From Amycolatopsis roodepoortensis (GTDB lineage: Bacteria > Actinomycetota > Actinomycetes > Mycobacteriales > Pseudonocardiaceae), in NCBI RefSeq assembly GCF_014873915.1, contig NZ_JADBEJ010000008.1:1-64000 (forward strand): a DNA stretch of 64,000 bases. Direction: 5' to 3'. The translations under genes and the position numbers were made by a program. The notes under the pieces were generated by a model. That model was given only the letters and a program-made list of their open reading frames with translations. It ran no database searches and was not told the DNA's origin. Position 1 is the first letter of the stretch. The number at the start of each line of letters is the position of its first letter. Shown piece by piece: positions 34,611-42,909 of this stretch.

Positions 34611-35174
34611 TCAGGACAGACCGAGATCGTCCTTGTTCAGAATGTAACGGTATTCGAGGCCTTCCTTCTCGATGGCCTCGCGCGCTCCGGTGTCCCTGTC
34701 GACGACGGTCGCGACGCCGACCACGTTCGCTCCGGCCTCGCGCAGCGCCTCGACGGCGGTGAGCACGCTGCCGCCGGTGGTCGAGGTGTCCTCGACGGCC
34801 AGCACGCGCTGCCCCAGCACCTCGACGCCTTCGATCCGGCGCTGCATGCCGTGTTCCTTGACAGCCTTCCGGACGACGAACGCGTCGAGCACGACGCCGT
34901 CGGTCGCCGCGGAGTGCAGCATCGCCAGTGCCACCGGGTCCGCGCCGAGGGTCAGGCCGCCGGCGGCGACGTAGTCCCAGTCGTGCGTGAGCTGGCGGAG
35001 CAGCTTCCCGATGAGCGGGGCGGCCGCGTGATGCAGCGTCGCCCGCCGGAGGTCGATGTAGTAGTCGGCTTCCTTGCCAGAGGACAAGGTCACCTTGCCG
35101 TGCACGACGGCCAGTTCACCGACCAGTCTCGCCAGTTCGAGTTTCGCCGCTTGATCAACACCGGGGTACGCCAC
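34611..35174 (-). CDS. pyrE: Orotate phosphoribosyltransferase
   Basis: This enzyme joins orotate to PRPP to give orotidine-5'-phosphate in pyrimidine synthesis. The PRPP-binding loop VLAVEDTSTTGGS is clear, with ADYYIDLRRATL and VRKAVKEHG as the other active-site segments. Length from GTG 35174 is 187 residues, normal for the family; the frame open to 35228 would add an atypical head and overlap the permease end. The upstream permease gene ends 46 bp away on the same strand. Confidence 0.93.
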   Translation of the reverse strand: MAYPGVDQAAKLELARLVGELAVVHGKVTLSSGKEADYYIDLRRATLHHAAAPLIGKLLRQLTHDWDYVAAGGLTLGADPVALAMLHSAATDGVVLDAFVVRKAVKEHGMQRRIEGVEVLGQRVLAVEDTSTTGGSVLTAVEALREAGANVVGVATVVDRDTGAREAIEKEGLEYRYILNKDDLGLS

Positions 35175-35220
35175 GGCCGAGAGTCTTACACACGGCCCGC
35201 CGGGTCCTTCGAAGGTAGCT

Positions 35221-37755
35221 CTAGTCATTGCCGGCCGTCGCCGCGTCGACGGCCTGGCCGCGGGTCGCCGCCCAGGCCGGGACCAGGGTCGCCGCCAGCG
35301 CGAGCGCCGCGGCGAGCCCGATGATGGTCAGGTAGATCAGCGGCGAGCCCATCGGCAGCAGGGAATCGGCCGCCACCAGGCAGAACGGGACTATCGAACC
35401 CGCCGCGGCGACGGTGCCGAGCACGATCCCGACCAGCGCGACGAGCCCGCCTTCGAACCCGGCCATCCGCAGCACCTGCGCCCTGGTCGAGCCGGTGAGC
35501 CGCTGGAGACCGAACTCGCGGCGCCGCCGGACGGTCGCCATCACGAGCGTGTTCGCGACCGAAATCACCGTGTACGCGATGATCATCCCGACCAGCAGGT
35601 AGTTCACCCACGCGCCGACGGCCTGGTCCTTGTCGTGCGCCGCGACGAGCGCCGCGCGATCGCCGACGGACACCGGCAGCCCGGCCGTCGCCTCGCGAAG
35701 CCGGTCGGTGAGCGCCGCCGGATCGACGTCTCCAGTGGCGCGGACCAGCATCTGCGGGGCGAGCCCGGCGGTGGTGTGCGGGGCGAGGAGACCGGCCGGG
35801 AGCAGCAGGCTCTCGAAACCGGGCCGCTGGCTGGTCACCGCGACGACCTCGACGTCGACCGGGGTGCCGTCCCCGAGCCGGAGGCCCACGGTGTCGCCGA
35901 CGCCGCGGCCGAAGTCCTTCGCGAAGACCTCGGGGAGCGCGACGGTCATACCGGTCAGCGCCTTCAGGTCGCCCTGGACCACCTTGGTGTCGGTCGTCGC
36001 ACCCGCCCCGGAAGCGGTGAGGCCGACCGCCGGGCGCCCCTCGTCGGAGGAGTCGTACGGATTCTCGAGGAACACGCTGCTGGTGACGTACTCGGACGCT
36101 CCGGCGACACCGGGCACGCCCTGGATCCGCTGGACGAGATCCGGGGACAGCCCACCTGCCGCGGAGGCGATCACGGCGTCGGCGCGGACGTCTTCGGTGA
36201 AGGCCTGGTTCGCCAGCTCCTGCTGGGTGGTCTGCAGGTAGATGTTCGCGGTCGCGATCCCGACGGCGAGCATGATCGGGGTGACCGCGCCCGCCGCCCG
36301 GACGATGCCCGCCCGGGTGTTGAGCACCGCGAGCCGGGCGTCGATCCCACCGAGCAGCCGCATCGGCCACTGCAGGATCGCTGTCATCACCTTCGCGACG
36401 CCGGGGGTGATCATCGCGACGCCGAGCGCCCAGAGGATCACCGCGGGTCCGGCGGTGCTGGCCGCGATCGGGCCGGTCATCACCGCGACGGTCACGATGG
36501 CCAGCGCGGTGCCGCCGCCGAAGCAGAGCACGGCGACGATGACGCGGGTCGGAGTCAGCCAGCGGCGGGTCACCGCGGCTTCGGCGAGCGCCTCGGTCGG
36601 CCGGATCTTCCCGGCACGGCGGCCCGCGAAGAAGGCGGCGATGAACACCGCGAGCATCGCGGCCCCCGCGCCGACGACGGCGGGCAACCAGCCCTGGTAG
36701 AACCGCAGGACCGCGGGCACCACACCGTTTTCGACCAGCTGCCCGAACAGCCACTCGCCGAGGAACGGGCCGAGTACCGCGGCGAGCGCGGTGGCGAGCA
36801 GGCCGACGGCCAGCGCTTCGCCGAGCACCATGCGCCGCAGCTGGCGCGGGGTCGTGCCGATCGCCCGCATCAACGCGAGTTCGCGTGAACGCTGCTGGGT
36901 GGACAGGCTCAGCGTGCTGGCGACGACGAACATCGCGACCATCACCGAGAGCCCGCCGGACACCGCGGCGATGACGATCAGGTTGGAGCCGCTCGAATCG
37001 GCTTCGGGGAATTCCGCGACACCCCGGTCGATACCGGTCAGGACGTTCGCCCCGGTAGCGACCTCGGCGACCTTCGCCTGCACCGCTTCGACGTCCGCGC
37101 CCGGCGTGGTGAAGACACCGATGACGTCGGCCTTGCCGGGGTGCCCGGAGAGCCGGGCGGCGTCGGCGGCGGAGAAGAACACGGCGGCCTGCGTGATCGA
37201 ACGCGGCGCACCGGCCACACCCGCGACGCGGAACGATTCGATCTTGCCGCGCGCGGCGACCTCGACGACGTCGCCGGGCTTGGCCTCCGACGTGGATTCG
37301 ACGACCACCTCGCCCGCGGCGGGCGCGGCACCCGCGGCCAGCGAGTACGGCGTCAGGACGGCGGAGTCCCAAGCGTGGCCGAGCGCGGGCTTCCCGCCCG
37401 CCGCGAGCGGGAAGCTCACTTCGCCGACGACGTTCGAGACGCCGGGAACGGACCTCAGCCGGGAGACCAGCCCGTTGTCGAGCCGGACGCGTTCGGGGAG
37501 CCGCGCGTCCTCGAACTTGCGCTTGTCGTCGGCTTCGAGGGAGGCCGGATCCTCCTTGGGCAGCGCGAAGGTCTGGCCGCCGGTGACGAGGATCGGCGCG
37601 GCCGCGAGACGCTGCGGCTCCGCGTTGCTGCGGATCCCGGTCTCCATGAGGCCACCGCAGGAGGCAACGATCAGCGCGCCGAAGAAGACGGCGATGAAGG
37701 TGCCGATGAAACCGCCCTTGCGCAGGCGCAAGGTCCGGAAGGCGAGTCGCAGCAT
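35221..37755 (-). CDS. FtsX/MacB-type ABC exporter permease
   Basis: This 844-residue permease has the duplicated FtsX-domain layout: helix 1 with a large extracytoplasmic domain (about 40-260), three helices, a middle segment, a second extracytoplasmic domain, and three final helices. Near the domain boundaries are REL(A)LMRAIGTTPRQLRRM and REFGLQRLTGSTRAQVLRM, the coupling regions for the ATPase. Such pumps export lipids, peptides or antibiotics or act in signalling. ATG 37755 overlaps the ATPase stop as TGATG. Confidence 0.9.
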   Translation of the reverse strand: MLRLAFRTLRLRKGGFIGTFIAVFFGALIVASCGGLMETGIRSNAEPQRLAAAPILVTGGQTFALPKEDPASLEADDKRKFEDARLPERVRLDNGLVSRLRSVPGVSNVVGEVSFPLAAGGKPALGHAWDSAVLTPYSLAAGAAPAAGEVVVESTSEAKPGDVVEVAARGKIESFRVAGVAGAPRSITQAAVFFSAADAARLSGHPGKADVIGVFTTPGADVEAVQAKVAEVATGANVLTGIDRGVAEFPEADSSGSNLIVIAAVSGGLSVMVAMFVVASTLSLSTQQRSRELALMRAIGTTPRQLRRMVLGEALAVGLLATALAAVLGPFLGEWLFGQLVENGVVPAVLRFYQGWLPAVVGAGAAMLAVFIAAFFAGRRAGKIRPTEALAEAAVTRRWLTPTRVIVAVLCFGGGTALAIVTVAVMTGPIAASTAGPAVILWALGVAMITPGVAKVMTAILQWPMRLLGGIDARLAVLNTRAGIVRAAGAVTPIMLAVGIATANIYLQTTQQELANQAFTEDVRADAVIASAAGGLSPDLVQRIQGVPGVAGASEYVTSSVFLENPYDSSDEGRPAVGLTASGAGATTDTKVVQGDLKALTGMTVALPEVFAKDFGRGVGDTVGLRLGDGTPVDVEVVAVTSQRPGFESLLLPAGLLAPHTTAGLAPQMLVRATGDVDPAALTDRLREATAGLPVSVGDRAALVAAHDKDQAVGAWVNYLLVGMIIAYTVISVANTLVMATVRRRREFGLQRLTGSTRAQVLRMAGFEGGLVALVGIVLGTVAAAGSIVPFCLVAADSLLPMGSPLIYLTIIGLAAALALAATLVPAWAATRGQAVDAATAGND

Positions 37756-38513
37756 CACGCACCCGCCCTGACCGAGCCGCCCCAGGCACCAAGGTGGGTC
37801 ATGCGTTCGGCGACGACGTCCGCGGTCGGCGCGTGCAGCTCGTCCGCGATCCGGCCGTCGGCGAGGAAGATGACGCGGTCCGCGTAGGAGGCGGCCATCG
37901 GGTCGTGGGTCACCATGATCACCGTCTGACCGGTGCTGCGGACCGAGTCGCGCAGCAGCGCGAGGACCTCGGCGGCGGTGCGGGTGTCGAGCGCGCCGGT
38001 CGGCTCGTCGGCGAAGACCACCGCCGGCCGGGTGACCAGCGCCCGCGCGATCGCGACGCGCTGTGCCTGCCCACCGGAAAGTTCGCCGGGCAGATGCTTG
38101 CGACGGCCGGAAAGCCCGACGCGCGCCAGCATCTCCTCGACCACGCGGCGATCCGGCTTGGCGCCGGCGAGCTGCTGCGGAAGCGTGACGTTCTGCTCGA
38201 CGGTCAGCGCCGGGAGCAGGTTGAAGGCCTGGAAGATGAAGCCGACCCGGTCGCGGCGCAGCTTCGTCAGCTTCGTCTCGCTCATCCCGGCCAGCTCCTG
38301 CCCGTCGAGCACGACGGACCCCGACGTCGGCCGGTCCAGCCCGGCCGCGCAGTGCAGGAAGGTGCTCTTGCCCGACCCCGACGGACCCATCACCGCGGTG
38401 AAGCCGCCGCGCGGGAACGCCAGCGTCACCCCGTCCAGAGCGACGACGCCCTTGCCGTATTCCTTGCGGACGCCGTCGAGCCGGACCGCGTCACCGTTCC
38501 ACCCAGTGTTCAT
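37755..38513 (-). CDS. ABC transporter ATPase, MacB/LolD type
   Basis: This 252-residue ATPase has Walker A GPSGSGKST, Q-loop FIFQAFNLLPALTV, signature LSGGQAQR, Walker B AVVFADEPTGALD and switch VTHDPM. The DEPTGALD text is typical of the MacB/LolD class that pairs with FtsX-like permeases, and the permease gene is translationally coupled. No clear ribosome binding site precedes ATG 38513. A PepSY lipoprotein gene lies immediately upstream on the same strand, and the three may form a stress-response unit. Confidence 0.94.
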   Translation of the reverse strand: MNTGWNGDAVRLDGVRKEYGKGVVALDGVTLAFPRGGFTAVMGPSGSGKSTFLHCAAGLDRPTSGSVVLDGQELAGMSETKLTKLRRDRVGFIFQAFNLLPALTVEQNVTLPQQLAGAKPDRRVVEEMLARVGLSGRRKHLPGELSGGQAQRVAIARALVTRPAVVFADEPTGALDTRTAAEVLALLRDSVRSTGQTVIMVTHDPMAASYADRVIFLADGRIADELHAPTADVVAERMTHLGAWGGSVRAGA

Positions 38514-38584
38514 GGGGAAAACACTAGGAATCCCAGGTCGGAAGCACCCTGGGGCGAGCGTGCGTCTCCTTGGTAGGGCGGGCC

Positions 38585-39067
38585 CTACCTGACCGCGCCG
38601 GTCCGGGCGTCGACGTCGAGGTCGTGCTCGATCCCCTTGCCGTCGCGGAGCCCGACCTCCCAGACGAGGGTGCCGTCGGCGGCGTAGTCGACCTCCATCT
38701 CGTCGAGCTCGCCCGGCTGGCGTTGCTGCGCGGCTTGGAGCGCCTTGACCGCGTCGACACCCGCCTGCTCGACCTTCGCCAAATCGTCGCTCGGCTTCGA
38801 GGCCTGCTGCTGGCCGAGGACCTGGCCGCCATCCCGGCTCACGCGCACCTTGTGTTCCTGCCCGTGTGACGCGACCTTGATCTCCCACCCGTCGTTCGCG
38901 GGCTCCACGTCGAACACCCGCCCGTCGGGCAATGCGCCTGCCGCCGTTTGGATCGCCTTCACCGGCTGGGCCGCGACCGGCCCCGGTGTCGCCGGGGCGG
39001 GCGCCGGTTCGGTGGAACACGCGGCCAGCGCCAGCACTCCCGCGATGACAAGAAGTGATGACCTCAT
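38585..39067 (-). CDS. PepSY-domain lipoprotein
   Basis: This 160-residue secreted lipoprotein has a lipobox LALAAC at about residues 13-18, then two PepSY-like modules: one around VFDVEPANDGWEIKVAS...VRVSRDGGQVLG and one around VDYAADGTLVWEVGLRDGKG. PepSY domains are thought to inhibit peptidases or sense envelope conditions. It lies 71 bp upstream of the ABC genes, so it may be co-regulated with them. The start ATG 39067 gives a proper signal peptide. Confidence 0.88.
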   Translation of the reverse strand: MRSSLLVIAGVLALAACSTEPAPAPATPGPVAAQPVKAIQTAAGALPDGRVFDVEPANDGWEIKVASHGQEHKVRVSRDGGQVLGQQQASKPSDDLAKVEQAGVDAVKALQAAQQRQPGELDEMEVDYAADGTLVWEVGLRDGKGIEHDLDVDARTGAVR

Positions 39068-39130
39068 GATCCACGCGTACCCGCCCGGCACGGGCTCGAA
39101 CCGTCGTCAGGCCGATGGCACTGTGGAGTG

Positions 39131-39808
39131 ATGGTCTCGAACGGACAGGGCTGGCTCCAGATCGGCGAGCTGACGACGGCGTTCGCGCTTTCGGCGGCGA
39201 TCGGGCTGGAACGGCAGCTCAGGGGCAAGAGCGCCGGGCTGCGGACCCAGACCATCGTGGGCACCGCGTCCGCGTTGATCCTTTTGGTCAGTAAGTACGG
39301 TTTCGGCGACATTCTCACGAGCGGGCAGATCGTCCTGGACCCGTCCCGGATCGCGGCGCAGATCGTCTCCGGTGTCGGTTTCCTCGGCGCCGGGCTGATC
39401 ATCACCCGGCAGGGCGCGATCCACGGGCTCACGACGGCCGCCGCCGTCTGGGAGACCGCGGCCATCGGCATGGCGGCGGGCGCCGGCCTGCTTCTGCTGG
39501 CGGTCGTGGTGACGGCCCTGCATTTCGTGGTGGTGCTCGGTTTCACCTGGCTGACCGGGCACCTGCCCGGCGGCACGGGGACGACCAGGCTCCGCGTGAG
39601 TTACGTGGACGGGCAGGGTGTCCTGCGCGACCTGCTGGCGCTGTGCACGAGCCGCCGATGGTCGATCACGTCCCTGCGGATCACGGACGACCGCGACGGT
39701 GAGGTGACGGTGTCGCTCGACCTCACCGGGCCCGATCACGCCGCCGCGCCCACCGTGCTCGCCGCGACCGACGGCGTCCGGTCGATCGAAACCGCCGACG
39801 ACGATTAG
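39131..39808 (+). CDS. MgtC/SapB family membrane protein
   Basis: This 225-residue protein has an N-terminal MgtC-like membrane domain of about four helices (FALSAAIGLERQLRGKSAGLRT, GVGFLGAGLI) and a C-terminal ACT-like soluble domain of about 80 residues. MgtC homologues are tied to magnesium limitation and intracellular survival, but many actinobacterial copies are housekeeping. ATG 39131 is preferred, though GTG 39128 is just upstream. It is divergent from the PepSY gene with a 63-bp gap. Confidence 0.88.
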   Translation: MVSNGQGWLQIGELTTAFALSAAIGLERQLRGKSAGLRTQTIVGTASALILLVSKYGFGDILTSGQIVLDPSRIAAQIVSGVGFLGAGLIITRQGAIHGLTTAAAVWETAAIGMAAGAGLLLLAVVVTALHFVVVLGFTWLTGHLPGGTGTTRLRVSYVDGQGVLRDLLALCTSRRWSITSLRITDDRDGEVTVSLDLTGPDHAAAPTVLAATDGVRSIETADDD

Positions 39809-39820
39809 GCGGTGTCCTGC

Positions 39821-39866
39821 GTCGTGAGTGGCAAGGAGGGTCCTAACCGTCTTTTTCACTCACGAC
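39821..39866. repeat. Imperfect hairpin, GTGAGTGGCAAGG family
   Basis: GTCGTGAGTGG...CACTCACGAC closes the stem, and the inner part (GGTCCTAACC) is also partly complementary. It lies after the MgtC gene. Confidence 0.65.
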
Positions 39867-39877
39867 TCAAGCAGCAG

Positions 39878-39930
39878 GTTGCGAAAGCCACTTTGGCAAC
39901 CTTCAACGTTGCGAAAGTGGCTTTCGCAAC
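39878..39930. repeat. Double palindrome, GCGAAAGCCACTTT family
   Basis: The block at 39878-39900 and the block at 39908-39930 (GTTGCGAAAGTGGCTTTCGC...) pair with one mismatch around CTTCAAC. It sits between convergent genes, directly after the previous hairpin. Confidence 0.75.
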
Positions 39931-39950
39931 GTCGGGGCCAGGGCGCGGCC

Positions 39951-40718
39951 TCAGGTGCGGCCCTTGCCGCCGAAACCGCCGCCGAGCTTGCGCAGCACCG
40001 CCCTCGGCAGCAGCCCGCCGACCGCGACGAGCACCTTGTACTGCAGGCTCGGCACCGAGATCACCTTGCCGCGGCGCAGATCCGCGAGCGCCTCGTCCAC
40101 GACCTGTTCGACGCCGAGCCAGAACGCCTTCGGGCCGGGCTTGTCCAGTCCGGCCCGCTCGTGGAACTCGGTGGTGGTGAACCCGGGGCAGAGCGCCATC
40201 ATCCGGATGCCGTCCGGCAGCGACGTGGCGATGCCCTCGGTGAACGAGGTGACCCAGTTCTTACTGGCCGTGTACGTCGAACCGCGGCCGCTGAAGAAGC
40301 CGGCGACCGAGCTGACGTTGATGATCGCGCCCTGGCCGCGGTCGATCATCGCCGGCAGCGCCGCGCGGGTCAGCCGCAGGACGGCGGTGACGTTGACGTC
40401 CAGCTGACGCTGCAGCGCGTCCGGCGGGATGGTCCAGAAATCGCCGTTGAGCCCGAAGCCCGCGTTGTTCACCAGCAGGTCCACCGGCACCTCGGCCAGG
40501 CGGTCCTCGACAAGGGCCCGTCCGTCCACTTCGGACAGATCGGCGGGCAGGACCACGACGTCGACGCCGTGCGCCTCGACCAGTTCCGCGGCGAAACCCT
40601 CCAGCCGGTCGACGTCGCGGGCGACGAGCACGAGGTCGTATCCCTCGTCGGCGAGCCTGCGCGCGAACTGCGCGCCGATGCCGGCGGTGGCGCCGGTGAT
40701 CAGGGCGGTCTGTGTCAT
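39951..40718 (-). CDS. SDR family NAD(P)-dependent oxidoreductase
   Basis: This 255-residue short-chain dehydrogenase has cofactor loop ITGATAGIGAQ near the start, NNAGFGLNG, and catalytic NVSSVAG and STYTASKNW. Its tail (RRGKVISVPSLQYKVL, LLPRAVLRKLGGG) resembles the subgroup of membrane-associated SDRs often annotated as acyl or keto reductases. It has its own promoter region and no operon partner. Confidence 0.9.
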   Translation of the reverse strand: MTQTALITGATAGIGAQFARRLADEGYDLVLVARDVDRLEGFAAELVEAHGVDVVVLPADLSEVDGRALVEDRLAEVPVDLLVNNAGFGLNGDFWTIPPDALQRQLDVNVTAVLRLTRAALPAMIDRGQGAIINVSSVAGFFSGRGSTYTASKNWVTSFTEGIATSLPDGIRMMALCPGFTTTEFHERAGLDKPGPKAFWLGVEQVVDEALADLRRGKVISVPSLQYKVLVAVGGLLPRAVLRKLGGGFGGKGRT

Positions 40719-40825
40719 ATCGGGAACCTACTCCTCGGTCGGGTCCGGCTGAGGCAGGCGTGAGGGTCACCCACCGTGGGGATTTGACGTGCAACCGCCG
40801 GAGTCGGGAAGTATCGTCCGCCCCC

Positions 40826-41959
40826 ATGGGGAAGCACAGCAGGCGAAAGCCGAGCTACCTGCCCAAAGTCGCGGTCGGCGCGGCGCCACTGGCGCTGTTG
40901 CTCGCCGGCCCGGCCACCGCGCTCGCCACCCAGACCGATCCGTCGATCCCGCTTCCTCTCGATCACCAGCGCGAAGGCAGCCTCGATCGCGGAGTCGGCT
41001 TCACCAGCGAAGACGACACGACCGTCTTTCGCAGCTTCTTGACCAACACCGAACGGAACGTCTTCAGCAAGGACGTCGGCGACGCGAAGGTCATCGCGGA
41101 CGTCCGCCGCTCGGTGAGCGAGACCATCGAGACCCGCGACCGGGTAACGGCCGGTCCGGACAAGGTCGGCGCGCTCGCCGCGACGAAGACGTCCGAGGCC
41201 GTCAAGCAAGGCCAGCGGGAAGCGGTGAAGGTCGACCGCTACGGCAGCGTCGTCGCCGGGAACGAGACCGAGCTCGAACGCACCGGCGCACGCCTGACCG
41301 AGGTCGCGCTCGACCCGCGCACCGGCGTCCCCACCCTCGTGTCGGAGGACAGCCGCGCCCTTCGCGTGGCCGAGGGGACCTATCACGCCGTTCGCCCGCT
41401 GCCCAGGGTCGGCGTCATCAACGAGACGGAACAGCACACCGGCGGCACGCTCGACCGGGCGCTGGCGCTCGACGGAGGTTTCTCCGGTGACCTCGGCGGC
41501 GTGCTGGAGGCCGGGCGGTCGTCCGGGCACGCGGTCGACGTCGGCGATTTCGCCGCTGTCGGGTCGACCTCGGCGCAGCACGGCAACGGCCGGTTCAGCG
41601 GTGTCCTGCCGCTCGGCGTCGGCTCGGGCGCGGGTTACGGCCAGGAGCACGCCCTCGGCGGCACCATCGGCCCGGCGACCGGGCTGGTCACCACCGACCA
41701 GGACCTGAATCTGGCGCAGCACGGCGCCGGGTTCACCGGATCGGGTTCGCACACGATCAGCGGCGACCTCGGTATCGGTGATGTCGCGTCCGTCCGCGGC
41801 ACCTCGACGTCGTCCGTGCGCGGGGTCCTGCCGACCGCCGATCCCGCACAGGCAGGGCAGCTGACGCAGTCCGGGACGCTCGACCTGACCCTGCTCGGCC
41901 GGCCGGCGCACACCGGTTTCATCGCCGGGGCGCTCCCGCTGGAGCTCAAGCGGTCCTGA
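40826..41959 (+). CDS. Secreted protein of unknown function
   Basis: This 377-residue protein has a signal peptide with a basic start (GKHSRRK) and a hydrophobic core ending near ALA|TQ. The first half is charged and helical; the second half is rich in Gly, Ser, Ala and Thr and carries repeated short segments such as LDRALALDGGFSGDLGG, FSGVLPLGVGSGAGYG and GTSTSSVRGVLP. This suggests beta-rich, wall-exposed structure. No family is recognised. ATG 40826 is the first codon after a C-run; no strong ribosome site is seen. Confidence 0.7.
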   Translation: MGKHSRRKPSYLPKVAVGAAPLALLLAGPATALATQTDPSIPLPLDHQREGSLDRGVGFTSEDDTTVFRSFLTNTERNVFSKDVGDAKVIADVRRSVSETIETRDRVTAGPDKVGALAATKTSEAVKQGQREAVKVDRYGSVVAGNETELERTGARLTEVALDPRTGVPTLVSEDSRALRVAEGTYHAVRPLPRVGVINETEQHTGGTLDRALALDGGFSGDLGGVLEAGRSSGHAVDVGDFAAVGSTSAQHGNGRFSGVLPLGVGSGAGYGQEHALGGTIGPATGLVTTDQDLNLAQHGAGFTGSGSHTISGDLGIGDVASVRGTSTSSVRGVLPTADPAQAGQLTQSGTLDLTLLGRPAHTGFIAGALPLELKRS

Positions 41960-42014
41960 TCAGCCCGAACCCCGCCCCACCGCCACCCTCAAAGGCCTGA
42001 CTGCGCCAGGCTGA

Positions 42015-42725
42015 CTAATTCCCGGGCTCGATGTCGTCGGCGGCCTCGGCCTGCCAGTGACGGCCCGGGGTCGAGGCGTTGTCGTACTCCTCGTCGAACG
42101 GGTCCACGATGTCGGCGATCTCGCCGAGGTCGCGCAGCAGCCGCTCGAGCCGCGACGGCCCGGCGTTCGGGGCGACGCTCGCGAGCACCCACTCGTTCTC
42201 CAGCCACGCCACGCCGACGTCGCCGCCGAGCGAGTCCGCCGCGTCGACGAGATCCTGCGTGATCACCTTGCGGGCACCCTCGGAATCGTCCGCGAAGGCG
42301 TAGCGCTGACCGATCGGGCCGAGCATCTCGGGCATGTCCTGGCGCTGGAACGGCACGCTGGACAGCCACATCTCCAGCGGCACCTCGTGCACGCGGTTGC
42401 ACCGCACGGCGACCACGACCGCCGGGATCTGGCCCTCGGTCTCGATGTCGAAGATGAAGACCGGACGCCGCCCGTCGGAGGTGAAGGTCGACCCGGCGAC
42501 GACGTTGACCGCCAGCTGGGCACCGAAGTACCCGATCGCGCCGTTGGACCACTGCCGCGGCAACCGTTCGTCCTCTTCGACGAACTGCCAGCCGCGCAGC
42601 TCGGCCCAGCGCATGCGCTCGCGATTGCGCGAGCCCTCCTTCGCCCGGTCGGCCGCGAGCAGCGCCAGCCCCGCCACCAAGGCGACGGCGGCGATGACGA
42701 ACCAGATCCACGCCGGAATACCCAC
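42015..42725 (-). CDS. Membrane-anchored protein of unknown function
   Basis: This 236-residue protein has one N-terminal helix (AWIWFVIAAVALVAGLALLA) and a soluble domain rich in beta segments (RRPVFIFDIETEGQIPAVVVAVRC), ending in an acidic tail (IVDPFDEEYD). A homologue annotated as secreted lies beside clpB and pyrE in M. tuberculosis (from memory), so the gene is a conserved neighbour of clpB. It is 184 bp downstream of clpB on the same strand, separated by a perfect hairpin. Confidence 0.75.
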   Translation of the reverse strand: MGIPAWIWFVIAAVALVAGLALLAADRAKEGSRNRERMRWAELRGWQFVEEDERLPRQWSNGAIGYFGAQLAVNVVAGSTFTSDGRRPVFIFDIETEGQIPAVVVAVRCNRVHEVPLEMWLSSVPFQRQDMPEMLGPIGQRYAFADDSEGARKVITQDLVDAADSLGGDVGVAWLENEWVLASVAPNAGPSRLERLLRDLGEIADIVDPFDEEYDNASTPGRHWQAEAADDIEPGN

Positions 42726-42860
42726 GCCGGTCAGGGTATCCCCCTGCCCTCACCGGATGTGACCGCCGGGCGCCGTGTCGCGCCACCCCTTTCGGTGCCG
42801 CGCCCGGGAAAGACCACGAAAGACGCAAGGAAAGGTCGACAAATCGCTGTGTCGCCAAGG

Positions 42861-42906
42861 CTCGTGAGTGGCAAGGACGGTTCTAACCGTCCTTGCCACT
42901 CACGAG
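42861..42906. terminator. Perfect 20-bp-arm hairpin, CTCGTGAGTGGCAAGGACGG
   Basis: The arms at 42861-42880 and 42887-42906 are exact reverse complements around TTCTAA. It lies 3 bp beyond the clpB stop and is its likely terminator. Confidence 0.82.
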
Positions 42907-42909
42907 GAC

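Noticed and set aside
35225..37792. An 855-residue Arg-rich open frame overlapping the FtsX-type permease
   Set aside because: It is out of frame with a clear permease on the same strand, and its composition is that of a shifted high-GC frame.
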